Origin: an uncultured Oscillibacter sp.
GTDB lineage: Bacteria > Bacillota > Clostridia > Oscillospirales > Oscillospiraceae
DNA: 11,547 bases
Direction: 5' to 3'
Assembly: GCA_904393855.1 (NCBI GenBank)
Contig: CAJFNE010000042.1
Location: 1 to 11,547 of the forward strand
Positions 6,818 through 11,547 of the stretch are shown here, piece by piece; the first letter of the stretch is position 1; each line of letters starts with the position of its first letter. Both the position numbers and the translations under genes were made by a program. The notes beneath the pieces are model-generated. The model had not been told where the DNA came from and ran no database searches. It saw only the letters and a program-made list of their open reading frames with translations.

Positions 6818-6847
6818 GGGAGCCGGCGGGGTACCCCGCCGGCTCCC
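6818..6847. repeat. Perfect 30-bp palindrome in the rpe leader (possible attenuator)
   Basis: GGGAGCCGGCGGG (6818-6830), GTAC, then CCCGCCGGCTCCC (6835-6847). It would form a very strong hairpin about 10-15 nt into the transcript, just after the ribosome-site-like AAAGGAGA (6803-6810). What follows is TATATTCG rather than a T-run, so terminator function is unproven. Confidence 0.6.
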
Positions 6848-6859
6848 TATATTCGAAAA

Positions 6860-6969
6860 AGCGGCGGCGCCCAACCCAGAGGGGCGGATACTGCGCGGAA
6901 CGCTGACTGGGGGCGCCCGGGCCGCTTGCACCATCCTATGCGGCCCCGCTGTGCCCCGTCACCGGGCAC
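6860..6969 (+). other. Structured leader upstream of rpe: nested stem plus a second hairpin
   Basis: AGCGGC and GGCGCCC (6860-6872) pair with GGGCGCC (6911-6917) and GCCGCT (6921-6926), leaving a 3-nt bulge CGG. The stem continues inward with CCAG (6876-6879) and CTGG (6907-6910). A second hairpin GTGCCC (6951-6956), 7 nt, GGGCAC (6964-6969) follows. With the 30-bp palindrome it fills most of the gap between the thioredoxin promoter and rpe. No open frame here has a convincing start. I cannot match it to a known riboswitch class. Confidence 0.45.
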
Positions 6970-7025
6970 CGCCGCCCTGTCCCTGCCTGCCCCGCAGCCG
7001 ATTCCAGAGAAAAGAGGTCCTTTTC

Positions 7026-7670
7026 GTGATTAAGATTGCTCCCTCCATCCTCTCCGCTGATTTTGCCAATTTGGAGCGGGATATCCGCCGGGTGTCCACC
7101 GCCGACTACCTCCACGTGGACGTCATGGACGGCGTGTTTGTCCCCAACATCTCCATTGGGCTTCCCGTGGTGGAGTCCATCCGCAAGGTGACGGACCTGC
7201 CCCTGGACGTCCACCTGATGATCGTGGAGCCGGTCCGGTATGTGGAGCGGTTCTGCGACGCCGGCGCCGACCTGGTGACGGTCCATCTGGAGGCGGACAC
7301 GGAGGCCAACACCCACGCGGCCATCGCGAAGATCCACGCCAGGGGGAAGCGGGCCGGCGTGGTGCTTAAGCCCAAGACGCCTGCGGAGGCGGTGCTGCCT
7401 TTCCTGGAGGAGGTGGAGCTCATCCTGGTGATGACCGTGGAGCCCGGCTTCGGCGGGCAGAAGTTCATGGCGGATCAGATGGGCAAGGTCTCCCAGATCC
7501 GCCGGTGGATCGACGAGAGGAATCCCGCCTGCGAGCTGGAGGTGGACGGCGGCGTGGCCCCGGACACCTGCCGGACCTGCATCGATGCCGGCGCCAACGT
7601 GCTGGTGGCGGGCAGCGCCGTGTACAAGGCGGAGGACATCCCCGCCCGGATCGCCCAGCTGCGGGGCTGA
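7026..7670 (+). CDS. rpe: Ribulose-phosphate 3-epimerase
   Basis: Interconverts D-ribulose 5-phosphate and D-xylulose 5-phosphate in the pentose phosphate pathway, in the cytoplasm, using a divalent metal. The 214-aa TIM barrel has IAPSILSADF (4-13), metal ligands in LHVDVMDG (His30, Asp32), DVHLMI (His63) and EVDGG (Asp174), the loop MTVEPGFGGQ (136-145) and the phosphate-binding end VAGSAVY (194-200). Length is normal. The start is GTG at 7026: protein homology begins there, and AGAGG (7013-7017) lies 8 nt upstream. The same frame is open further upstream, to 6771, but that stretch is proline/arginine-rich and unlike the family. In many Firmicutes rpe follows the rsgA/prkC group; here it has its own long leader and precedes recR by 42 bp. 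Confidence 0.96.
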   Translation: MIKIAPSILSADFANLERDIRRVSTADYLHVDVMDGVFVPNISIGLPVVESIRKVTDLPLDVHLMIVEPVRYVERFCDAGADLVTVHLEADTEANTHAAIAKIHARGKRAGVVLKPKTPAEAVLPFLEEVELILVMTVEPGFGGQKFMADQMGKVSQIRRWIDERNPACELEVDGGVAPDTCRTCIDAGANVLVAGSAVYKAEDIPARIAQLRG

Positions 7671-7712
7671 GGGCCCCGCGGATCAGAAACCATCTTAAAG
7701 GAGCATCGACCC

Positions 7713-8312
7713 ATGGAACATTTTCCCGCTCCCCTGGAGAAGCTGGTGGAGCAGTTCGCCAAGCTGCCGGGCATCGGCAGCAAGTCCGCCCAGCGGCTGG
7801 CCTTCTACGTCCTGGGCCTGCCGGAGGCGGAGGCCCGGGAGTTTGCCGACGCGATCCTGGACGCCAAGCGCAGCGTTACCTGCTGCCCGGTGTGTCAGAA
7901 CTTCACCGCCGGGGGGCTTTGCCCCATCTGCGCCTCTCCAAAGCGGGACGCCTCCACCATCTGCGTGGTGGCGGACCCCCGGGACGTGGCCGCCATGGAG
8001 CGCTCCCGGGAATACAACGGCCGCTACCACGTCCTCCACGGGGTGATCTCCCCCATGAACCACGTGGGACCCGACGACCTGTCCATCAAGTCCCTGGTGG
8101 AGCGAGTGGCCCAGGGGGGCGTGCAGGAGGTCATCATGGCCACCAACCCGGACACGGAGGGGGAGGCCACCGCCATGTATCTTGCCCGGCTGCTGAAGCC
8201 CTTTGACGTGCGGGTGACCCGGCTGGCCTACGGCATCCCCGTGGGCGGCCACCTGGAGTTTGCCGACGACGCCACGCTCATGCGGGCCCTGGAGGGCCGC
8301 CGGGAGATGTGA
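7713..8312 (+). CDS. recR: Recombination mediator RecR
   Basis: RecR works with RecF and RecO in loading RecA on gapped single-stranded DNA during recombinational repair. The 199-aa protein has the family's usual length and order: helix-hairpin-helix LPGIGSKSAQRLA (18-30), a C4 zinc finger CPVC-N8-CPIC (Cys58, 61, 70, 73), a Toprim domain from about 82 (VVADPRDVAAME, then TNPDTEGEATAMYL at 144-157) and the C-terminal TRLAYGIPVGGHLEFADDAT (169-188). Start ATG at 7713 follows AAAGGAG (7697-7703) by 9 nt. The short gap from rpe and the absence of a clear terminator suggest co-transcription. The frequent dnaX/ybaB neighbours are not present. Assignment is firm. Confidence 0.97.
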   Translation: MEHFPAPLEKLVEQFAKLPGIGSKSAQRLAFYVLGLPEAEAREFADAILDAKRSVTCCPVCQNFTAGGLCPICASPKRDASTICVVADPRDVAAMERSREYNGRYHVLHGVISPMNHVGPDDLSIKSLVERVAQGGVQEVIMATNPDTEGEATAMYLARLLKPFDVRVTRLAYGIPVGGHLEFADDATLMRALEGRREM

Positions 8313-8317
8313 GAAAG

Positions 8318-8341
8318 CCGGATGCAGAGACCTGCATCCGG
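8318..8341 (+). terminator. Hairpin just after recR
   Basis: CCGGATGCAG (8318-8327), AGAC, CTGCATCCGG (8332-8341): a perfect 10-bp stem 5 nt past the recR stop. Only TT follows, so it is a weak terminator alone; a better-formed one lies at 8550-8576. Confidence 0.6.
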
Positions 8342-8549
8342 TTGGGACTGTCAAAAAAGGCAAAGCCCCTTTCGACAAAAGACCGCAGCCTGCTGGGCGC
8401 AAGATTTTGTCCGCTTGCAGCGGACAAAATTCACACTTGCAGGCAGAGAGGTGTTTTCCCCGACGCACGTGTCGCCGGAGAAAACCGATTGGATTTGATT
8501 TGCGCCTGCGGGCGCAAACTCTGCGAGGCTTTTTCAACAAGCTGGACCA
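8342..8549. repeat. Hairpin-rich intergenic element, candidate non-autonomous repeat
   Basis: About 208 bp without a credible gene, built from consecutive hairpins. ATTTTGTCCGC/GCGGACAAAAT (8404-8414/8420-8430) is a perfect 11-bp stem. GTTTTC/GAAAAC (8453-8458/8480-8485) encloses CGAC/GTCG. TTTGCGCC/GGCGCAAA (8499-8506/8511-8518) is perfect over 8 bp. The ends, CTGTCAAAAAAGGC near 8348-8361 and the complement of GGCTTTTTCAACAAG near 8527-8541, look like degenerate terminal inverted repeats. It separates two hairpins of similar stem sequence (8318-8341 and 8550-8567), as if inserted into or beside the recR terminator. A MITE-like or palindromic-unit repeat is my reading; copy number is unknown. 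Confidence 0.5.
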
Positions 8550-8576
8550 GATGCGGGAAACCGCATCCATTTTTTG
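8550..8576 (+). terminator. Rho-independent terminator downstream of recR
   Basis: GATGCGG (8550-8556), GAAA tetraloop, CCGCATC (8561-8567), then CATTTTTTGC: a canonical stem plus T-tract on the plus strand. It ends the rpe-recR transcript and insulates the next promoter. Confidence 0.85.
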
Positions 8577-8614
8577 CACTTTCCATGCAATGAGATTTAT
8601 TTGTATCTTTTTTC

Positions 8615-8643
8615 TTGACATGCCCCCATGAAAGTGATATATT
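8615..8643 (+). promoter_or_regulatory. Near-consensus promoter of the DUF3796/XRE operon
   Basis: TTGACA (8615-8620), a 17-nt spacer, TATATT (8638-8643). The -10 lies about 45 nt before the ATG at 8688. Very strong unless repressed; an inverted repeat covers the -10 and the expected start site. Confidence 0.87.
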
Positions 8644-8668
8644 TGTCTTGTTAAGAGATAAATATATC
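8636..8668. promoter_or_regulatory. Operator-like inverted repeat over the -10 of the DUF3796/XRE promoter
   Basis: GATATATTTGTC (8636-8647), 9 nt, GATAAATATATC (8657-8668): 11 of 12 positions are complementary. The spacer and flanks hold a smaller repeat TCTTGTTAAGA (8646-8656). It overlaps the -10 and the predicted transcription start, as expected for a repressor site, most simply for the XRE protein encoded by this operon. Confidence 0.65.
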
Positions 8669-8687
8669 TTAAATGGAGGGACCTGTT

Positions 8688-9350
8688 ATGAACAAGCGTG
8701 CTTGGAAACGCACGATCCTGCTGGGGGTGGGCAGCGTGTTGCTGCTGGCGGCGGCCTCCTGGTACACGGCGGTGTACAATGACTCCCGCCTTCTGGTGCC
8801 CATGGACTTCTCCACCTATGTTTTCCAGCTCCGGGACCTGCCCATGATCCTGGCCATGGCGCTGTTCACGGCGTATATCCTGTACCTGGTGGTGCTGCTG
8901 GTGCGGGTCACGCTGCGGAGCCGGAAGCAGGACGCCTCCCGCACCCGGGCCATCCGGCCCCAGTTGGGGTTCCTGGGCTTTTTTGGCTTCCTGGGCTTCG
9001 GCGGCTTCTGGACCTACGCCTTCAACGGGGCCATCTTCCCCTTTGTCTTTTTCATGTTCTTCGGTTTTTTCGGCTTCTTCTACGAGGGGAAGCTCTCCAA
9101 CACCTTCATGGACGAGCGGTACCGGGAGAACCAGCGGCGGGCGCAGCTGGCGGCCAGCCGCACGGCCCTGAGCATCATCTTCCTGGCCACGCTGCTGCTG
9201 GGGCAGGGGCGGCTGCTGGGGAGTTTGGAGTACACCCTGATCGCCTATGTGATCGTGGTGACGCTGGCCCTGGCCCTGGAGATGTTCCTGGCGGAGTACC
9301 TGCTCTATCACTATGACCACGACGACCCGGCCGGGGAAAGCGAGGGGTGA
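8688..9350 (+). CDS. DUF3796 family multi-pass membrane protein
   Basis: The 220-aa protein has five to six predicted membrane segments (about 9-28, 52-73, 93-110, 113-131, 159-172 and 182-203). A striking Phe/Gly-rich core GFLGFFGFLGFGGF (94-107) and FFGFFGFFYEGK (124-135) is followed by LSNTFMDERY (136-145). This core is what I recall as the mark of DUF3796 proteins, which are found in Firmicutes next to a small XRE regulator; their function is not known to me. The short tail after 205 (HYDHDD) is acidic. I start at ATG 8688, not the ATG at 8673, because GGAGGG (8675-8680) sits 7 nt before 8688 and the upstream ATG would include that ribosome site. The XRE gene begins 3 bp after the stop, so the two are translationally linked. 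Family call rests on memory of the motif, without a search. Confidence 0.85.
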   Translation: MNKRAWKRTILLGVGSVLLLAAASWYTAVYNDSRLLVPMDFSTYVFQLRDLPMILAMALFTAYILYLVVLLVRVTLRSRKQDASRTRAIRPQLGFLGFFGFLGFGGFWTYAFNGAIFPFVFFMFFGFFGFFYEGKLSNTFMDERYRENQRRAQLAASRTALSIIFLATLLLGQGRLLGSLEYTLIAYVIVVTLALALEMFLAEYLLYHYDHDDPAGESEG

Positions 9351-9353
9351 GGG

Positions 9354-9554
9354 ATGCCGGAGTTCGAGTGCCGCCTGAAGAAGTACCGCCAGCTGAAGGA
9401 GCTGACCCAGGAGCAGCTGGCGCAGCAGGTGGGTGTCCGCCGGGAGACCATCATGCGGCTGGAGAAGGCCCAGTACAACCCCTCTTTGAAGCTGGCGGTG
9501 GACATCTCCCGAGCGGTGGACGCGCCCATTGAGGAAATTTTCATCTTCCCGTGA
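9354..9554 (+). CDS. Small XRE/Cro-type HTH regulator (66 aa)
   Basis: A minimal single-domain DNA-binding protein: RLKKYRQLKELTQEQLAQQV (6-25) then GVRRETIMRLEKAQYNPSLK (26-45) give helices 2-3 of the classic HTH, and LAVDISRAVDAPIEEIFIF ends the five-helix bundle. It matches small Firmicutes regulators of the YozG type found beside membrane proteins. ATG at 9354 lies 3 bp after the DUF3796 stop, with GAGGGGTGAGGG overlapping the end of that gene as ribosome site. The likely role is repression of its own operon through the inverted repeat at 8636-8668 (inference). A perfect terminator follows. Family is firm; target unproven. Confidence 0.93.
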   Translation: MPEFECRLKKYRQLKELTQEQLAQQVGVRRETIMRLEKAQYNPSLKLAVDISRAVDAPIEEIFIFP

Positions 9555-9572
9555 GAAAAATTTGAAGAGCGG

Positions 9573-9603
9573 AAAAGGGGCGGCACGCTGTGCCGCCCCT
9601 TTT
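9573..9603. terminator. Bidirectional terminator between the two XRE genes
   Basis: AAAAGGGGCGGCAC (9573-9586), GCT, GTGCCGCCCCTTTT (9590-9603): a perfect 14-bp stem with T-tracts on both strands (GTTTAATTTTT follows on plus). It serves both convergent genes; the minus-strand gene ends at 9606. Confidence 0.93.
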
Positions 9604-9605
9604 GT

Positions 9606-10010
9606 TTAATTTTTGGGGCCGCCCAGCTGCTCCAGGCCCATGCAGAACAGCCCGATCCCCAGCAGGGACAGGCCGCTTCGGACATCGATCTGCCCCAGCC
9701 AGGCCAGCACCGTCACCGCCGCGCCCATGGCCACCGGGACGGCCCGGAGGATCAGGCGGGCCGTCCGAGCGGCCTCCCCGGGCTTTTCCGCCGGCTGCTC
9801 CGCCGTCTGGGCCCGGAGCAGCTCCTCCACGGACACGCCCAGGATGTCCGCCAGCTTCGGGATGGCGGTGATGTCCGGGCAGGACAGGTTCCGCTCCCAC
9901 TTGGAGACCGCCTTGTCCGTCACGCCCAGCTGCTCCGCCAGCTCCAGCTGGGTCATTTGCCGTTCCTTCCGCAAGGAGGCGATCATCGCCCCCAGGGTCT
10001 GCTGCTGCAT
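9606..10010 (-). CDS. XRE-family regulator with C-terminal membrane anchor
   Basis: The 134-aa protein has an N-terminal HTH_3 domain (about 7-62): ASLRKERQMTQLELAEQLGV (11-30) then TDKAVSKWERNLSCPDI (31-47), the latter typical of clostridial and bacillar XRE regulators. After a short acidic linker with prolines (68-80) come two hydrophobic segments (about 86-106 and 111-127), which should insert in the membrane. Such one-component, membrane-tethered regulators are thought to sense envelope state; the signal here is unknown. I start at ATG 10010 (MQQQTLG) with AAGGGGG 7 nt upstream. An in-frame ATG at 10049 would add 13 residues, but it lies over the predicted promoter and outside HTH homology. 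It is convergent with the DUF3796/XRE operon and probably monocistronic. Confidence 0.88.
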   Translation of the reverse strand: MQQQTLGAMIASLRKERQMTQLELAEQLGVTDKAVSKWERNLSCPDITAIPKLADILGVSVEELLRAQTAEQPAEKPGEAARTARLILRAVPVAMGAAVTVLAWLGQIDVRSGLSLLGIGLFCMGLEQLGGPKN

Positions 10011-10032
10011 GGTGGTTCCCCCTTGTTTCATC

Positions 10033-10048
10033 TGGTACCAGAATACCA
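10033..10048. promoter_or_regulatory. Operator-like repeat TGGTA-N6-TACCA over the XRE promoter
   Basis: TGGTA (10033-10037), 6 nt, TACCA (10044-10048): a perfect 5-bp inverted repeat overlapping the predicted -10. Its position suits autoregulation by the XRE protein. It is short, so chance occurrence is possible. Confidence 0.45.
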
Positions 10049-10068
10049 TTCATCCGGCCCCGGCGCAA
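10040..10068 (-). promoter_or_regulatory. Promoter of the membrane-anchored XRE gene, extended -10
   Basis: On the minus strand TTGCGC (10068-10063), 17 nt, TATTCT (10045-10040) preceded by TGG, an extended -10. The predicted start is about 20-25 nt before the ATG at 10010. Confidence 0.5.
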
Positions 10069-10143
10069 CCGACAGGGAGTTCCCCCCGGTAAACCAACAG
10101 TTTAGCGGCCGCTTACACGGGCGTTTTGGGGCCCTGCTGCGAG

Positions 10144-10177
10144 AACAGCGGTCCGGCAGTGCTGCCGGACCGCTGTT
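10144..10177 (-). terminator. Strong hairpin after the large SLH gene
   Basis: AACAGCGGTCCGGCAG (10144-10159), TG, CTGCCGGACCGCTGTT (10162-10177): perfect 16-bp arms 8 bp past the stop of the minus-strand SLH gene. No T-run follows on the minus strand beyond TT. It is the likely terminator or 3'-end hairpin. The rest of the gap, 10069-10143, shows nothing else I can support. Confidence 0.75.
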
Positions 10178-10185
10178 GGATGAAA

Positions 10186-11547
10186 TCACATGAGGTTGTA
10201 GAGGATCTTGGCCATCTGGCCCCGGGTGATGTTGGCGTTGGGGCGGAAAGTGCCGTCCGTGTAGCCGCTGATGACCCCCTGGGCCACCATGGTCTGGATG
10301 TAGTAGGTGGCGTAGGAGGGGATGGAGGAGGCGTCCGTGAAGGTCAGCTCCGTGGTGGCGTAGCCTTTCTCCTGGGTTCGGCCGATCATGGCGGCGGCCT
10401 GGGCCCGGGTCAGGGAGCTGTTGGGGTTGAAGTACAGCTGTCCATCGGAGCCGGTGGAGCCGTTGATGATCCCCTCACTGTACAGGGCCTTGACGGCGGG
10501 CAGGGCGTAGTCCGCGATGGAGCCGGCGTCGGCGAAAGGCAGTGTCACGTTGGCGTAGTCCGCCTCATTCAGCCCCAGGTAGCGGTAGAGCATTGCCGCG
10601 AACTGGGCCCGGGTGATGTTCTGGTTGGGCCGGAAAGTGCCGTCGGCGTAGCCGGTGGTGATGCCGGCGTTATATAGGAAGTCCACAAAGGTGGCTGCCC
10701 AGTAGTCCTGGGTGTCCGTGAAGGAGGGGGTCCAGTCCGTGCTGACCGGCACGTCGTAGGAGGCCCGGTCAATGTTGCCGGAGGCATCCCGGGCGGTGAC
10801 GGTGATCCGGTGGGGCTTCCCGTCGGAGACCAGGGAGGTGGAGAGGGCGCCGGTGGAGGCGTTATAGGTGAAGGTCTGGTCCGCGCCGTCCCAGGTGACG
10901 GTGATGGAGCTCTGGGGCAGGACCCCGTCCACGGCGTCGGTGACGGCGGCGGTCAGGGATGTGCCGCTGGCGCTCAGAGTGACGGAGGGGGCCTCCGTGT
11001 CCACGGTGCCGTTGAAGGTGGCAACGATCTGATCCAGATAGATGGTGCCGTTCTGAGGCGTTCCATACTGATAGGACAGTTCGCCGGTCTCCTCGTTCCA
11101 GACCTCCTCGGTCTGGCCGGAGATCTCCAGAGCGGTCAGCTGCGTGCCGCCGGCCGGCAGCACCACGCTGCACTGTCGCCAGCCGGTAAAGTCCAGGGTG
11201 CAGACCGGCAGCGTCTCCCCCGCCGCCGTCAGGAAGGAGAGGGTATTGCCGGAATTGTCCCCGTAGACCCAGAGATTCAAGCCGGTGTACAGCGAGGAAA
11301 TCGTGTAGTCCATCAGGCAGCTGGCGCTGTTGGGATTCCGGCTGTAGGACAGCTCCACGGAGGATCTGCCGTAGGCCACGTAGTTCAGGTCGCTGTTCTG
11401 GGTGATGCTGAGCCCGCCGGTGGGCGTGGGGCTGTTGAGGGTGCCGACGCCGTCCTCGAAGTCCTCCACGGTCTGGAGGGCCATGTTGGAGACCGTCACC
11501 TGCACCGTGGCGGTGCGGCCGCCGGCGGTGGCGGTGATGGTGCCGGT
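10186..11547 (-). CDS. Large secreted SLH-domain protein, C-terminal part (partial)
   Basis: The frame is open from the right edge to the stop at 10186 (453 residues visible), so the N-terminus and signal peptide lie outside the window. In order: the end of a Big_2 Ig-like domain (GTITATAGGRTATVQV), a beta-sandwich carbohydrate-binding-like module (about 22-182, opening with ALQTVEDFEDG and containing LNLWVYGDNSGNTLSF and GTIYLDQI), an Ig-like module (about 185-270, APSVTLSASG to TVTARDASGNID), and three SLH domains (about 275-325, 337-395, 402-453) each with a TRAQ/TRGQ motif. SLH domains anchor such proteins to secondary wall polymers. From memory, this Big_2/sandwich/SLH tail is common on phosphodiester glycosidase (NAGPA-type) surface proteins of this family; the catalytic part is not visible, so this is only a guess. 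GTG/ATG codons at 11505 and below are internal, not starts. Confidence 0.9.
   Translation of the reverse strand, partial: TGTITATAGGRTATVQVTVSNMALQTVEDFEDGVGTLNSPTPTGGLSITQNSDLNYVAYGRSSVELSYSRNPNSASCLMDYTISSLYTGLNLWVYGDNSGNTLSFLTAAGETLPVCTLDFTGWRQCSVVLPAGGTQLTALEISGQTEEVWNEETGELSYQYGTPQNGTIYLDQIVATFNGTVDTEAPSVTLSASGTSLTAAVTDAVDGVLPQSSITVTWDGADQTFTYNASTGALSTSLVSDGKPHRITVTARDASGNIDRASYDVPVSTDWTPSFTDTQDYWAATFVDFLYNAGITTGYADGTFRPNQNITRAQFAAMLYRYLGLNEADYANVTLPFADAGSIADYALPAVKALYSEGIINGSTGSDGQLYFNPNSSLTRAQAAAMIGRTQEKGYATTELTFTDASSIPSYATYYIQTMVAQGVISGYTDGTFRPNANITRGQMAKILYNLM

Noticed and set aside
6860..6969. tRNA or another known structured RNA gene in the rpe leader
   Set aside because: No cloverleaf, T-loop (GTTCRANNC) or CCA-type end can be drawn, and no riboswitch core is recognisable; left as an unassigned structured leader.
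6771..7025. N-terminal extension of rpe, or a fused extra domain
   Set aside because: The frame is open, but the residues are Pro/Arg/Ala-rich, unlike the family, and they cover the hairpin leader. A proper GTG with AGAGG upstream lies at 7026, where homology begins.
8399..8520. CRISPR-like repeats in the gap after recR
   Set aside because: The hairpins differ from each other in sequence and spacing; there is no direct repeat of 25-40 bp with unique spacers and no cas gene nearby.
8673..8690. Earlier ATG for the DUF3796 gene
   Set aside because: It would place the GGAGGG ribosome site inside the coding region; ATG at 8688 has correct spacing to it.
7695..9320. 541-codon open frame on the minus strand across recR and the DUF3796 gene
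   Set aside because: It crosses two genes, two terminator hairpins and a promoter, and the translation is compositionally biased with no family match; GC-rich antisense shadow.

Overview
The window looks like a high-GC Gram-positive anaerobe of the Clostridia, most likely Oscillospiraceae (Flavonifractor/Oscillibacter/Lawsonibacter-like). This is inferred from GC-rich codon use, strong AGGAGG-type ribosome sites, SLH-anchored surface proteins, a rhodanese-less ThiI, a clostridial TrxB-like protein and a DUF3796 + small XRE pair. It is ordinary chromosomal backbone with several accessory-looking pieces. I see no CRISPR array, tRNA, rRNA, transposase or phage gene.

Layout. Bases 1 to about 840 (minus strand) hold the C-terminal part of a GH3 beta-glucosidase whose composition and codon use differ sharply from the rest. 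Its frame loses its N-terminal part just before thiI, so this is either a transferred/truncated gene or an assembly chimera. thiI (tRNA 4-thiouridine synthesis) and cinA (418 aa) follow on the plus strand, separated by an AT-rich imperfect palindrome. A perfect 16-bp hairpin closes cinA and the convergent SLH protein gene 3536-5059, whose product carries a GH18-like barrel without the catalytic glutamate.

Bases 5223-6678 (minus) form a compact redox operon: an ArsR-family regulator, a short TrxB-like flavoprotein lacking NADPH-binding motifs (ferredoxin-dependent type likely) and thioredoxin. A 22-bp palindrome over the predicted operon promoter suggests control by the ArsR protein. Divergently, a promoter-like site and a leader of about 220 nt rich in hairpins lead to rpe (ribulose-phosphate 3-epimerase), then recR.

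After recR, a stretch of about 230 nt made of consecutive hairpins resembles a small non-autonomous repeat between two terminator-like hairpins. Next come a near-consensus promoter with an operator-like inverted repeat, a DUF3796 membrane protein and a 66-aa XRE regulator. On the opposite strand are a membrane-anchored XRE regulator with its own operator-like repeat, and the C-terminal 453 codons of a large secreted SLH protein that runs off the right edge.

Most credible points of novelty: the pyridine-nucleotide-independent-looking TrxB with its ArsR operator, the pseudo-GH18 SLH protein, the hairpin-rich rpe leader, the hairpin repeat after recR, and the DUF3796/XRE operon. The GH3/thiI junction should be checked as a possible assembly artefact before any biological reading.
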